NCBI RefSeq assembly: GCF_015222005.1
Contig: NZ_JADFFL010000001.1
Coordinates: 744,001-808,000 of the forward strand
DNA length: 64,000 nucleotides
Origin: Mucilaginibacter myungsuensis
GTDB lineage: Bacteria > Bacteroidota > Bacteroidia > Sphingobacteriales > Sphingobacteriaceae
Direction: 5' to 3'
Positions 28,534 through 38,193 of the stretch are shown here, piece after piece. The notes under the pieces were generated by a model that was not told where the DNA came from, ran no database searches, and was given only the letters and a program-made list of their open reading frames with translations. Made by a program: the position numbers and the translations under genes. Numbering within the stretch: position 1 is the first letter of the stretch; each line of letters opens with the position of its first letter.

Positions 28534-31500
28534 TCAATTCTCTTGTTTAATGGTGACCGGCCCTATCAACCCCGACTTTAACAGCGGCGAGTCTTTGTTA
28601 TAAAATTTATAAGTAGAAAAAGTAACCCGCTTGGTCGGTCGCGGTTTGCCCTGCAAAACCCAATCGGGCAAACGGCCATTCTTGATGCCGTCATCGGGCA
28701 GGCGTTCGTCGCCGATAAGGCGGTTAGGCCAAAGGTTAACTACCTCTATCTCCAATTCGTTATGTTCTTTCAGGGTGGCTTTATTCAGATCGATGGTCCA
28801 AGGAGCGGCCCACAAGATGCCGTGATCTTTGCCGTTCAGTTTTACGCGGGCTAAATTATAAACTTCGCCCAAGTCGATGCTGATCTTGGCTTTTTTAGCC
28901 AAAGTAGCTTTATCCAGATCAAAGCTTTTGCGATAGACCGCTGTACCCGAATAGTATTTTACACCCTCCTCGGCAACGGTAGTCCAGTCTTTCAGATCAT
29001 CAAAAACAAAGCTCTTCGGTCCACCCCATTTAGGATCGAAGGATGCCTGCCATGATCCTGCTAGCGATACCACCGTTCTCTGATCCGGGAAATTCTTTGC
29101 ATTCGCCGATGCCGGCAACGGCGTTTTGTCGAACACAATAAAAAAACTTTGATAAGGCTCCAATTTCAACGGCACTTTGGTAAGCTGTCCGTTGGCACTA
29201 AATTCAGGCAATGCCCTCGCCTCCCCTGTAATGGCATTCCATAACTGTGGTCTGCCTGCCCGGCTGCGGAAGCTACCGATAGTGTCCACAACACTTGCGG
29301 TCCTGTTCGACACAAAGTAAACATCGCTGCCATTCACCCGGCGATGGGTGTATCTTATCGAACCATCGGCAGTAAAGTCCTGCGAGATATTCATTGACTT
29401 CAGGATAGCTGCAGTCAGATCATATTCAGGATATAATGTATTGATCTGTTTAGACAACTCGCCGCCCCAGATCACTTTGCCCTTGCCGTAGGCATGTGTA
29501 GTTTGCGTTGCAGGCACGGTCAAGTCTCCCCATATCGTTTGTGCCAATACGGTCAGTTGCGCGTCGCAAGCCGGATAATCAGTCAGTGATGGCGATTTGC
29601 TCGGCGGTGCACCCACTACGGTCGCACCGGCGGCTATTAGTGTAGATATTTTTTTCAATAAAGCCGGTGTCATCGTCGGCACGGCAGGCAGTACCAATAT
29701 ACGGTAACTTGCCCCGCCGGGGAACACGATCTTTCCATCTTTCACGCTTGCTTTATAAAGCTGCCCGGGAGCGCATCCGTCAAAATTATAACCTTTACGA
29801 TCCGGCAGCACCACATCCCCGTTCATGGCCGATGACGGCGGGCGGAACACATGCGGCGAACCTTCGGGGGTTAGATAAAGGATATCGGCCACAGTATTGC
29901 CTTGCTGCAACATATAGCAGCTGCGCGATATATAATCGTGATAGCCATGCGCCATTGGCCACCAAGTTTGGTTGCGGTCCCAGTGTACACCGTATGGCCC
30001 CATGGTTGCGCCCGGTCTCAGGCTATCGGGCAGGAACTGGTTTTGAAAAGTATGATAAACAAAGCGGTTGATACCGGTAGCAAAAGCCCAATCGCCCTGG
30101 TTTTTCATATTGCCGGGATATTGTTTCCAGCCCTCGTTATCCTGCGCGGTAAAAGCCTCGGCAGGGATGAGTGACACGCCATTCACGTGGCCGATGGACG
30201 TAGCCTCGATACAACTGAACGAGGAATTAAAGCCCAAACCTTTGCTCCAAAACTCGGCCATGGGTACATCAGCCGTCGCGCCTAATTCCAGATCGGCGGT
30301 CGGATTCATATCATATGGTTCTATGGATAATTTCATACCCATTTTATGGGCGTAGTTCTTTACGGCAACGGCGTGATTCTGTAAAACCAGTTGCTGGGCA
30401 GTCTGTCGTAGGTCCCATAGAAAACGTTCGCTGATCTCGGTATTATCAACCACATCGCCTGCGTAGACCGGATAATAAGGCAGCGGGTCGTAACCACGAC
30501 GTGCTTTGAACTCCTCGCGGAAACGGCCTGTCCAGTTTTGCGCGCCCATCTCCCAACTGTCCATGTGCAGCATCTTTAAGCCGCCTGCATCCTTAGGGTT
30601 CGGGATGCCCGTCTTTTTAAGCAATCGGCCTACATAGTTATCCAAATGCGAGTTAAGCGCGACGGTATCCATTTTATCCGCCTCGAAACCCAATCCAGGA
30701 TACGGTGCCGGGCGAGTGATCGCGCCATTGTTGCGCTTGCCTAAGCGCATAATTGTCCAATTGCCAGCTGGTGCGGTCCAGTTCAGTTTGCCATCCGGCG
30801 ATAATTTATTGGTCAGATCGATGACCTTAGACCGATCGATCGCTGCCCCCGATGTTACGGTTGCATGGTCGGCTACGTACGGTAAAAATTGTTTAACACC
30901 CGGTGCAGATGAATAGGGTGCCCGGGTAAATAACGCCTTCTCGTCTATATCGATTATTTTAGCTTGCGTAGCGGTCGGCGTTGGATAAGCCAGTACGGCT
31001 ACATCCTCGTAATAGTCGTTCCATTGTTTTTTTAATTCGGGAGTAAATGCACCCTCTCCAAAGAACGGGTTTTTAGGTTTGGGGATGGGAAGGTTGAGGT
31101 TAGCCGCTCCGCCCTCCACCTTGACCGTACTACTCACCAAATGTAACATCGACTGTGATGCAGGTACCCATGGCCCGCCGCTCCCGGTCCATCCCGGACC
31201 GATACCCAACGTGATCGCTATACCCAATCGCTTAGCCTCCTTCACCGCATGGGCAAACAGATCCTGCCATTGCAGACTCAAAAAATCAACCTGACCGCGT
31301 GGTATGCCGACGTTCACTTCCAAAAACACCAAGTTAGCGATGCCTGCTTTTTTCATCGATTCCAGGTCGGCCGTCATGGAGCGGGCATTCATATTGCCGT
31401 CCATAAAGTACCAATATACGCCCGGCTTTGCCGAATCGGGCGGGCGTACGAAACCAGCCTTCAGCTTGCTGACCTGCGCTTGGGTGATGTCAGCGGTGCA

Positions 31501-31554
31501 TATCCCCCACAAAGCGCCAATCAGGCATAGATATTTTAAATGACGTTTTTTCAT
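28534..31554 (-). CDS. GH106-type alpha-L-rhamnosidase family protein
   Basis: 1006 residues from the ATG at 31554. A TTG further upstream is open, but MKKRHLKYLCLIGALWGICTADITQAQ is a good signal peptide. FVRPPDSAKPGVYWYFMDGN, GIPRGQVDFLSLQWQDL and GIGPGWTGSGGPWV are typical of the GH106 N-terminal barrel. Beta-sandwich regions follow, including a C-terminal GH2-like sugar-binding fold (SIDLGEVYNLARVKLNGKDHGILW-type segment). GH106 enzymes release L-rhamnose from pectic or other plant glycans. It is periplasmic or exported. It forms an operon with the isomerase and diverges from the GH43-like gene; the 128-bp gap should hold both promoters. Confidence 0.85.
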   Translation of the reverse strand: MKKRHLKYLCLIGALWGICTADITQAQVSKLKAGFVRPPDSAKPGVYWYFMDGNMNARSMTADLESMKKAGIANLVFLEVNVGIPRGQVDFLSLQWQDLFAHAVKEAKRLGIAITLGIGPGWTGSGGPWVPASQSMLHLVSSTVKVEGGAANLNLPIPKPKNPFFGEGAFTPELKKQWNDYYEDVAVLAYPTPTATQAKIIDIDEKALFTRAPYSSAPGVKQFLPYVADHATVTSGAAIDRSKVIDLTNKLSPDGKLNWTAPAGNWTIMRLGKRNNGAITRPAPYPGLGFEADKMDTVALNSHLDNYVGRLLKKTGIPNPKDAGGLKMLHMDSWEMGAQNWTGRFREEFKARRGYDPLPYYPVYAGDVVDNTEISERFLWDLRQTAQQLVLQNHAVAVKNYAHKMGMKLSIEPYDMNPTADLELGATADVPMAEFWSKGLGFNSSFSCIEATSIGHVNGVSLIPAEAFTAQDNEGWKQYPGNMKNQGDWAFATGINRFVYHTFQNQFLPDSLRPGATMGPYGVHWDRNQTWWPMAHGYHDYISRSCYMLQQGNTVADILYLTPEGSPHVFRPPSSAMNGDVVLPDRKGYNFDGCAPGQLYKASVKDGKIVFPGGASYRILVLPAVPTMTPALLKKISTLIAAGATVVGAPPSKSPSLTDYPACDAQLTVLAQTIWGDLTVPATQTTHAYGKGKVIWGGELSKQINTLYPEYDLTAAILKSMNISQDFTADGSIRYTHRRVNGSDVYFVSNRTASVVDTIGSFRSRAGRPQLWNAITGEARALPEFSANGQLTKVPLKLEPYQSFFIVFDKTPLPASANAKNFPDQRTVVSLAGSWQASFDPKWGGPKSFVFDDLKDWTTVAEEGVKYYSGTAVYRKSFDLDKATLAKKAKISIDLGEVYNLARVKLNGKDHGILWAAPWTIDLNKATLKEHNELEIEVVNLWPNRLIGDERLPDDGIKNGRLPDWVLQGKPRPTKRVTFSTYKFYNKDSPLLKSGLIGPVTIKQEN

Positions 31555-31682
31555 TTGCAGACATTTAGGCGAACGGCAGCAAGCGCGGTCCTGATAATTG
31601 GTATCCCGCAATATACATCTTAATATATTTCTTTACTTTTATTGCCATCCCTATCTGTCCCCATCAAACCTGAGAGAGAAAT

Positions 31683-33215
31683 ATGTTATTGAAAAAACTA
31701 TCCGCTTTAGCTATCATCGGCGCCTGCATCCTGTCAGCCAATTCATCGCTTGCCCAAAAAGGTAAAACCCGGCCGACGGCTACCGTGACCAACTTGGATA
31801 AAGACGGCAGACAGATCACCCGTTTTAATACCGTCGGCGACGCGGTTGACGCGCACGACGGCGAAATAGCCCTCTTTAACGGCGTATATTACCTGTACGG
31901 CACCAGCTACGATTGCGGCTTTGAATGGCAGAACAAGAACGCGGCTTTTTGCGGATTTAAAACTTATTCATCCACAGATATGGTGACCTGGAAGGACGAA
32001 GGTTTCCTTTTCGACGCGCAAACGCCTGTTTGGCAAAAGCGCTGCAACGGTAATACCTATGGTTGTTTTCGTCCCCACGTAGTTTTTAATAATAAGACCA
32101 ACCTGTATGTGCTTTGGGTGAATGTGTACGACAATGTTTCGGGCTACCGCGTTTTCACCGCCACCAAGCCGACAGGCCCGTTCACCGAGGTGGCCGAACC
32201 AAAATTGACCGTGAACGCCGCCGCACCGGCCGGTGCATTGAACAACGGCGACCATGATACTTTTATCGATGACGACGGCACGGCCTACCTGGCCTTTACC
32301 GACTGGCGTTCAGGCGGTGCTATCGTGATCGAAAAGCTATCTGCCGATTACCTGACCGGCACCGGCGAGGTGTCGCAAAAAGTGACCGCCACCCGCACCG
32401 AAGCGCCGGGCATGTTCAAACGTAACGGCATTTATTACGTAGTTTATTCGGATCCTAACTGCGGTTACTGCGCGGGGACAGGTGCCTCCTACAAAACGGC
32501 GACCTCTCCCCTTGGCCCTTGGAGCGAGGGTAAAAAGATCAGCGATAATTCTTGCGGAGGCCAGCCATCATTTGTATCGACCTTAAAATTAGGTTCAGGA
32601 ACGGTATTCCTTTTTGGCAGCGACCTGTGGAATAACGCGGCTAAGAATGAGGCTTTAGCCAATTACTACTGGGCTCCTTTAAGGTTTAACGATGATGGTT
32701 CTATCATCCCGATGGATTGTAATACGCCATTCAAGATAAGTACAGCTAACAACAAACCTGCAGCGTATAAACCTGTGGATGGCTACCTTACCCATGCCGA
32801 TATTAGTAAGAGTATAACGCGTTCGCAATCATTCACGGCTACTGCGTCGGGTAATTTAAATATCACCCTAACCACTTTGCAAACGGGCTATCCTAATGCC
32901 GACCTGCAAGTTTCGATATTTAAGGCTGATAAAGAAGGCTTGCCTACCGGTAATGCCTTGGCTACGGCTGAGATCGCGAATAAGTCTATCGGCTGGTCAG
33001 CTAAGCAATTTAAGGTCCAACCGAAATTGAAGGTGGTTAAAGGGCAAGCCTATAGTATGGTATTGAGCACCGCATCTACTACTGGCGCTTACGGTTTTGC
33101 TTACCGCGATATTGGAAAGATAGATGGCGTAGAGGCTTATAGTAAAGATGGGGGTGAGAGTTACACCGTTGAGAAGGGCAGGACGATGAGGTTTAGCGTC
33201 GCCGTCAGCAAATAG
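31683..33215 (+). CDS. Secreted GH43-like five-bladed propeller glycosidase
   Basis: 510 residues with signal peptide MLLKKLSALAIIGACILSANSSLAQ. DAHDGEIALFNGVYYLYGTSYDCGF, FRPHVVFNNKTNLYVLWV, NGDHDTFIDDDGTAYLAF and TEAPGMFKRNGIYYVVYSD are propeller blades of the GH43 clan, with the first Asp and the Glu of the EAPG motif as likely catalytic residues. From residue 365 a beta-sandwich (LTHADISKSITRSQSFTATA...) looks like an accessory binding domain. Specificity, such as galactanase or arabinofuranosidase, cannot be read. It belongs to the local carbohydrate locus. Confidence 0.8.
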   Translation: MLLKKLSALAIIGACILSANSSLAQKGKTRPTATVTNLDKDGRQITRFNTVGDAVDAHDGEIALFNGVYYLYGTSYDCGFEWQNKNAAFCGFKTYSSTDMVTWKDEGFLFDAQTPVWQKRCNGNTYGCFRPHVVFNNKTNLYVLWVNVYDNVSGYRVFTATKPTGPFTEVAEPKLTVNAAAPAGALNNGDHDTFIDDDGTAYLAFTDWRSGGAIVIEKLSADYLTGTGEVSQKVTATRTEAPGMFKRNGIYYVVYSDPNCGYCAGTGASYKTATSPLGPWSEGKKISDNSCGGQPSFVSTLKLGSGTVFLFGSDLWNNAAKNEALANYYWAPLRFNDDGSIIPMDCNTPFKISTANNKPAAYKPVDGYLTHADISKSITRSQSFTATASGNLNITLTTLQTGYPNADLQVSIFKADKEGLPTGNALATAEIANKSIGWSAKQFKVQPKLKVVKGQAYSMVLSTASTTGAYGFAYRDIGKIDGVEAYSKDGGESYTVEKGRTMRFSVAVSK

Positions 33216-33238
33216 CGAAGGGTCTTGTAGCGATCAGG

Positions 33239-33417
33239 AGGCACCTACGGAGCCTTTCCTTTCTTGCTCGTCAGTTACTATTAACACGTGATCCCGCCGG
33301 GATCGTTTTAAAGGAATTCATGACGCTTGTATTATCAACCGGTATGCCGACCGCAGAGCGGTCACGTGTTAGTAGGACGAACCATCGAATACAGAAAGGC
33401 TCCGGCGGAGCCACGTG
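33239..33417. repeat. Intergenic element with four short hairpins and three CACGTG sites
   Basis: Four compact hairpins occur: AGGCACC-TAC-GGAGCCT (33239-33255, one mismatch), GATCCC-GCC-GGGATC (33290-33304), GACCGC-AGA-GCGGTC (33349-33363) and GGCTCC-GGC-GGAGCC (33398-33412). The last three have 6-bp stems and 3-nt loops. CACGTG abuts or overlaps hairpins at 33285, 33363 and 33412. The outer hairpins share CGGAGCCTTTC / GAAAGGCTCCG in inverted orientation, so the whole is a decayed palindrome. I see no reading frame in it. It could be a palindromic mobile element or a structured RNA. Confidence 0.6.
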
Positions 33418-33499
33418 TCACAGCGACCTTTCGGCAACTATATAAAATATTTCACTTTTACTTAAATCGATTTAGCAAAATCATTATCTTGCGGGCACT

Positions 33500-36154
33500 A
33501 TGAAAATTTTTGCCCGCCTGCTTATTGCGATCATTGCATTATGTATTAATAATTTGTCTGCCGATGCGCAGAGCGCTTTACCTGCTCTAAAATGGCAGTT
33601 AGCGGCACAAAGCGATGTCAAGGAACAACCTTTGCAGGTTTCTATGCCGGGTTTTAATCTGCCGAACGCAGTAAACGCGATCGTACCAGGGACCGTTTTT
33701 TACTCTTACGTTAAAGCCGGTAAAGAGCAAGACCCCGACTACGCCGAAAACATTTACAAGGTTGACGCGGCCAAATACAATAAACCATTTTGGTATCGTA
33801 CCGAATTCGTTACCCCTACCCTTTCCAACGACAAACGCATTTGGCTCAATTTTGACGGCATTAACAAACGCGGCAAAGTTTACCTGAACGGCAAGCACAT
33901 TGGTACGGTCAACGGCCTCGCCGATAAACGTAAGTATGATATCACCGGCATCTTAAATAAAGGGAAGACAAATGCGCTGGCGGTGCTTGTCTTCACGCCA
34001 AATACTACCCACGGACTGGCTAATCGCGAAGCGCCTACTTACCTAAGCAGCGGCAGTTGGGATTGGATGCCGGCCGTGCCGGGATTGAATAGCGGTTTGA
34101 CAGACAAGGTTTATCTGACCACGAGTGGCCCTGTGACTATTGACGCGCCGTGGGTGAAAGTAGATCTGCCTAATAAAGATCTTGCTGAATTGAACGTGAA
34201 CGTCGCGCTTAACAACGCGTCGGACCAAGCGGTTACCGGCCGCGTTAAATTTGTGATCAATCCGGGCAATATCGTGGTGACCGGGCCTGTAATAACGCTT
34301 AAAGCTAATAGCGAGCAGAGCGTTAAATATACTAAAGCCGACTTTGCACAACTTGCTATCAAAAACCCTAAGCTTTGGTGGCCCAATGGTTACGGCGGCA
34401 AGGCTGATGGAACGCAGCATCTATATAATTGCTCGGCGAGTTTTGTGGTGGGTAATGCCGATTCAGAGACCGTGAGCAAGGTATTCGGTATCCGTAAAGT
34501 GACTTCTGACACGACCGCGGTCAATGGGCCGCTGCGTTTGTATGTGAACGACGTGCCCATCTTGTTGAAAGGTGGCAACTGGGGCATGAGCGATTACATG
34601 TTGAAGGTGCGCGAAAATGATTATGACGCCCGCATTAAGTTCCACCGCGAGATGAATTTCAACATGATCCGCAACTGGACCGGCGAAGTTACCGATGAAG
34701 CTTTTTACGACTACTGCGACAAGTACGGTATTATGGTTTGGGACGATTTTTGGCTCAACAACTTTGGGCCGATAGATAGCTTGGGCGTTTTCAAGATCAA
34801 TGCCATTGCCAAGGTGAAGAAACTGCGTAACCACCCCAGCATTACCGTTTGGTGCGGCGCCAATGAGGGCCTGCCGCAAGGCAGCCCGACCAGTCCGCTG
34901 AGTTTAGTGATAAAGGATGCGATCCGCGAAAATGATGGCGACGATAAACTATATATCGACCGCTCTAACGCGGGGCCGACCAATCCTAATTTCTCTATCC
35001 ATGGCGGCAGCAAAATGCTGTCGGGGAGCGGCAACTGGAGCAATACGGATCCTAAAACCTATTTCACCGACCCTAAGAATGGCTATCTGTTCTCTAAAGA
35101 CAGCTACGGCCTGCGCAGCGAATTAGGCGCGGCAGCTTTTGTAAATATCGAGAGCTTTAAAAAATTTATGCCTAAGGAAAACTGGGTAGCCCCTACACAA
35201 AAGGATGTGGAGAGCAAGACCAATATGTGGGCACGCCATTACTTTAGCACTGATGGCGCCTTAGGCGGCGGTTCGGAACCTGTAAAGTATATCAATTTCA
35301 TTAACAAAAGTTACGGCGCGGCTACCTCAATAGAAGACTTTTGCAAAAAGGCACAACTGCAGAACGTAGAGACCACCAAGGCCATGTTCGAGGCCTGGAA
35401 CGACCATATGTGGAAAGATGCTACCGGCCTGCTGATGTGGATGAGCCAATCGGCCTATCCAAGTATGATCTGGCAAACTTATGATTATTACTACGACCTG
35501 ACGGGTGCCTATTTCGGTGCTAAAACCGCTTGCGAACCTGTCCATATTCAATGGAACGCGGCAAACAATTCGGTAAAGGTGATCAACAATAAAGCCTACG
35601 CTATCAAAGGGTTGACCGCCGAAGCTGTGGTTTACAACACGGATGGCAAACCTGCGGCAGGTTACAGCCAAAGTAAAAAATTGGATGTCACACCATCATC
35701 AGCTACCGAAGCATTTGTGGCGTTTGAAGGTAAAGGTGACCGAAGCAATTTGTCAGATGTCCATTTCCTGAAATTGAAATTAAAGGATGCTGTTGGAAAG
35801 ACCATCTCCGAGAACTTCTACTGGATGGGTAAAAACTATCTGGACTATACAGCACTGAACAAATTACCGTCCGTAGGGAAAGACCTGTCGGTGAGTGCGC
35901 CAAGGGTCACCGTTGCTATCGACGGGGCAAGTAAGGTATTGAACTACGTGATCAGCAACCGCTCCAATAAAACAGCGGCGTTTGGTATCCGTGCACAGTT
36001 ATTAGATAACAAGGGCGAGCAGATCCTGCCGGCATTTATCAGCGATAGCTATTTTTCGCTGATGCAGGGCGAGGTAAAGACCGTCACCGTTGAAGTAGAC
36101 GCGAAAATGTTGATCAAGGGATATAAGTTGGATGTGAAGGCTTATAATGAGTAA
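33500..36154 (+). CDS. GH2-family beta-glycosidase (mannosidase / exo-glucosaminidase-like)
   Basis: 884 residues with signal peptide MKIFARLLIAIIALCINNLSADA. A sugar-binding jelly roll (residues 30-210, WYRTEFVTP ... KVYLNGKHIGTVNG), an Ig-like linker and a TIM barrel (GGNWGMSDYMLKVRENDYDARIKFHREMNFNMIRNW) follow the GH2 order. The acid/base Glu is in NHPSITVWCGANEG. A candidate nucleophile Glu lies in LRSELGAA. Two further beta domains end the protein. The barrel most resembles exo-beta-glucosaminidase or beta-mannosidase members. It is probably periplasmic and works with the GH106 and GH43 enzymes on a plant or microbial glycan. No SusC/SusD pair is visible in this window. Confidence 0.85.
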   Translation: MKIFARLLIAIIALCINNLSADAQSALPALKWQLAAQSDVKEQPLQVSMPGFNLPNAVNAIVPGTVFYSYVKAGKEQDPDYAENIYKVDAAKYNKPFWYRTEFVTPTLSNDKRIWLNFDGINKRGKVYLNGKHIGTVNGLADKRKYDITGILNKGKTNALAVLVFTPNTTHGLANREAPTYLSSGSWDWMPAVPGLNSGLTDKVYLTTSGPVTIDAPWVKVDLPNKDLAELNVNVALNNASDQAVTGRVKFVINPGNIVVTGPVITLKANSEQSVKYTKADFAQLAIKNPKLWWPNGYGGKADGTQHLYNCSASFVVGNADSETVSKVFGIRKVTSDTTAVNGPLRLYVNDVPILLKGGNWGMSDYMLKVRENDYDARIKFHREMNFNMIRNWTGEVTDEAFYDYCDKYGIMVWDDFWLNNFGPIDSLGVFKINAIAKVKKLRNHPSITVWCGANEGLPQGSPTSPLSLVIKDAIRENDGDDKLYIDRSNAGPTNPNFSIHGGSKMLSGSGNWSNTDPKTYFTDPKNGYLFSKDSYGLRSELGAAAFVNIESFKKFMPKENWVAPTQKDVESKTNMWARHYFSTDGALGGGSEPVKYINFINKSYGAATSIEDFCKKAQLQNVETTKAMFEAWNDHMWKDATGLLMWMSQSAYPSMIWQTYDYYYDLTGAYFGAKTACEPVHIQWNAANNSVKVINNKAYAIKGLTAEAVVYNTDGKPAAGYSQSKKLDVTPSSATEAFVAFEGKGDRSNLSDVHFLKLKLKDAVGKTISENFYWMGKNYLDYTALNKLPSVGKDLSVSAPRVTVAIDGASKVLNYVISNRSNKTAAFGIRAQLLDNKGEQILPAFISDSYFSLMQGEVKTVTVEVDAKMLIKGYKLDVKAYNE

Positions 36155-36173
36155 TAAAGATCATCCATAAATT

Positions 36174-36208
36174 TCTGTCCTTCGGACTTTCCGACTTCCC
36201 GTCTTCCG
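36174..36208. repeat. Heptad array, five units
   Basis: Five consecutive 7-nt words (TCTGTCC, TTCGGAC, TTTCCGA, CTTCCCG, TCTTCCG) lie just 3' of obgE on its minus strand. They have the same word family as the array before obgE at 37245-37316. Confidence 0.6.
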
Positions 36209-36216
36209 GACCTTAC

Positions 36217-37215
36217 TTACTTATTGATCGCCTGCCAAACCATATCCTTCAACTCGGTGATTCCTTTTTGTGCAACCGAAGAGATGAATACAGACGGGAT
36301 ATCTGTGGGCACTTGAGCTTTCATTTCGGCTTGCAGTTCATCATCTAACAGGTCGCCTTTGGTAACGGCTAATACACGTGGTTTGTGCATCAGTTCGGGA
36401 TTATATTGTTCCAGTTCATTCAATAGGATATCGTATTCCTCTTTGATGCTGCGGTTAGTATCGGCTGGTACCATGAATAATAACACCGAGTTACGCTCGA
36501 TGTGGCGCAAGAAACGGATACCTAAACCCTTACCTTGCGATGCACCTTCGATAATACCAGGAATATCTGCCATTACAAATGAGCGGTTATCACGGTAGGA
36601 TACGATACCCAAGTTAGGCACCAGGGTGGTGAACGCATAATCGGCTATCTCGGGCTTGGCCGCTGATAATACCGATAGCAAGGTAGATTTACCGGCATTA
36701 GGGAAACCTACCAAACCAACGTCGGCCAGTAATTTCAGCTCCAGGATGTTCCATTTTTCGAGGCCCGGCTCGCCTGGTTGAGCAAAACGCGGGGTTTGAT
36801 TGGTTGCCGATTTAAAATGCGCGTTACCCTGGCCTCCCCTGCCACCACTGGTCAGGATGCGGGTCTCGCCGTCCGTAGTTATCTCGAATAAGACCTCGTC
36901 GGTCTCGGCATCTTTGCAAATAGTACCCAGCGGAACCTCTAATATCTCGTCGCGCCCGGTCTTACCGCTACTGTGGCTACTCCCGCCCGCATCACCTTCG
37001 CCGGCGATAACGTGTTTACGGAATTTCAGGTGCAGCAAGGTCCACAATTGTGCGTTACCTTTCACAATAACATGCCCGCCTCTGCCACCGTCACCACCGT
37101 CGGGGCCGCCCATTGAGGTGTGCTTATCGCGATGCAAATGCGCCGAACCTGCACCACCCTTACCTGAACGGCAGCATATCTTTACGTAATCGACAAAGTT
37201 TGAACCTTGAGACAT
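36217..37215 (-). CDS. obgE: Obg family GTPase
   Basis: 332 residues. The N-terminal Gly-rich Obg fold ([20 protein letters not shown] ... [12 protein letters not shown]) covers residues 1-160. The GTPase domain follows, with G1 GFPNAGKST near residue 168, the G2/G3 region [13 protein letters not shown] and DIPGIIEGA, and G4 in AVTKGDLL. Obg acts in 50S ribosome maturation and the stringent response in the cytosol. The length is typical of Bacteroidota, without the long C-terminal extension. It is downstream of adk on the same strand, with heptad arrays on both sides of obgE. Confidence 0.95.
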   Translation of the reverse strand: MSQGSNFVDYVKICCRSGKGGAGSAHLHRDKHTSMGGPDGGDGGRGGHVIVKGNAQLWTLLHLKFRKHVIAGEGDAGGSSHSSGKTGRDEILEVPLGTICKDAETDEVLFEITTDGETRILTSGGRGGQGNAHFKSATNQTPRFAQPGEPGLEKWNILELKLLADVGLVGFPNAGKSTLLSVLSAAKPEIADYAFTTLVPNLGIVSYRDNRSFVMADIPGIIEGASQGKGLGIRFLRHIERNSVLLFMVPADTNRSIKEEYDILLNELEQYNPELMHKPRVLAVTKGDLLDDELQAEMKAQVPTDIPSVFISSVAQKGITELKDMVWQAINK

Positions 37216-37244
37216 ATGTTTCTTTTTTTGAGTAAGAAAGCCAG

Positions 37245-37316
37245 TAAAGACGGAAAGTCCGAAAGACAGAAGTTAAACCTTCTACTTTTCGGACTTTCGG
37301 TCTCTCCGACTTCCGG
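37245..37316. repeat. Inverted pair of heptad arrays between adk and obgE
   Basis: Left words TAAAGAC, GGAAAGT, CCGAAAG, ACAGAAG and right words CTTCTAC, TTTTCGG, ACTTTCG, GTCTCTC, CGACTTC keep a 7-nt period. The arms pair (GAAAGTCCGAAA with TTTCGGACTTTC), making a long hairpin in the transcript. Confidence 0.65.
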
Positions 37317-37324
37317 ATCATTCC

Positions 37325-37897
37325 TTAATATGCAGCAATAACGTTAACAATAGCGCCGAATATCTCGTCGATAGTGCCTATACCATTAATGCTGGTGAAC
37401 TTATTTTGTTTCTTATAAAAATCAGCTACGGGAGCTGTTTTAGTATTGTATTCAACTATGCGTTTGCGGATAACTTCGGGATTAGCATCATCCGGGCGAC
37501 CAGAGTCTTTACCTCTCAGCAGTAAACGGGTCTCTAACTCACCATCGCTAACTTCTAAAGCGATCATGCCTGATATGCTTTCACTTTTAGAGGTAAGTAG
37601 CTGATCCAAAGCTTCGGCCTGAGCTACCGTACGCGGGAAACCGTCGAAAATAAAGCCTTTAGCTTCTTTGTTGGCATCCAGTTTATTGCTGATCATGCCG
37701 ATAACTACTTCATCAGGTACCAGTTTACCATCGTCCATCAGCTTTTTAGCTTCTAAACCTAAGGTAGTACCCTGTGCAATTTCGCCACGCAGCAAGTCGC
37801 CGGTCGATAAGTGTATCAAACCGTATTTTTCAATAAGTTTTTGAGATTGTGTACCCTTACCAGCCCCGGGAGGACCAAATAATACTAAGTTCAGCAT
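37325..37897 (-). CDS. adk: Adenylate kinase, short-LID form
   Basis: 190 residues. GPPGAGKGTQSQKL is the P-loop. STGDLLRGEIAQGT, GFPRTVAQAEAL and RKRIVEYNTKTAPV are in family order. The LID is short (GKDSGRPDDANPE) and lacks the zinc Cys of the long form. The enzyme interconverts AMP, ADP and ATP in the cytosol. It is upstream of obgE and probably co-transcribed. Confidence 0.95.
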   Translation of the reverse strand: MLNLVLFGPPGAGKGTQSQKLIEKYGLIHLSTGDLLRGEIAQGTTLGLEAKKLMDDGKLVPDEVVIGMISNKLDANKEAKGFIFDGFPRTVAQAEALDQLLTSKSESISGMIALEVSDGELETRLLLRGKDSGRPDDANPEVIRKRIVEYNTKTAPVADFYKKQNKFTSINGIGTIDEIFGAIVNVIAAY

Positions 37898-38023
37898 CCT
37901 TGTGTTAAAGTTAAAAGCCTTTCGGTATTGTTATACAGAAAGGCTCAGTGGATCTTTTGTCGGAAGTAAAAGTCTTTATGGCTTTTAAACCTTAGGACCA
38001 ATAACTGTAGACTTGTATTTTTG

Positions 38024-38097
38024 TGCACTTGTAGGGATTCGAACCCCAAACCTTCTCATCCGTAGTGAGATGCTCTATCCAATTGAGCTACAAATGC
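38024..38097 (-). tRNA. tRNA-Arg (anticodon ACG)
   Basis: 74 nt. The acceptor stem GCATTTG pairs with CAAGTGC (one T-G). The D-arm is GCTC...GAGC. The anticodon stem TCTCA/TGAGA encloses CTACGGA with ACG at positions 34-36. The T-arm contains GGTTCGAATCC. CCA is not encoded. It is a lone tRNA between adk and the peroxiredoxin gene. Confidence 0.93.
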
Positions 38098-38193
38098 ATT
38101 TCCCAATAAAGTGATATCGTTAAGACATTTCCTTTTGTTAAGGGACTGCAAAGATAGGAATGATGATCTATTTTCCTAAATATTTTTTCAAAT

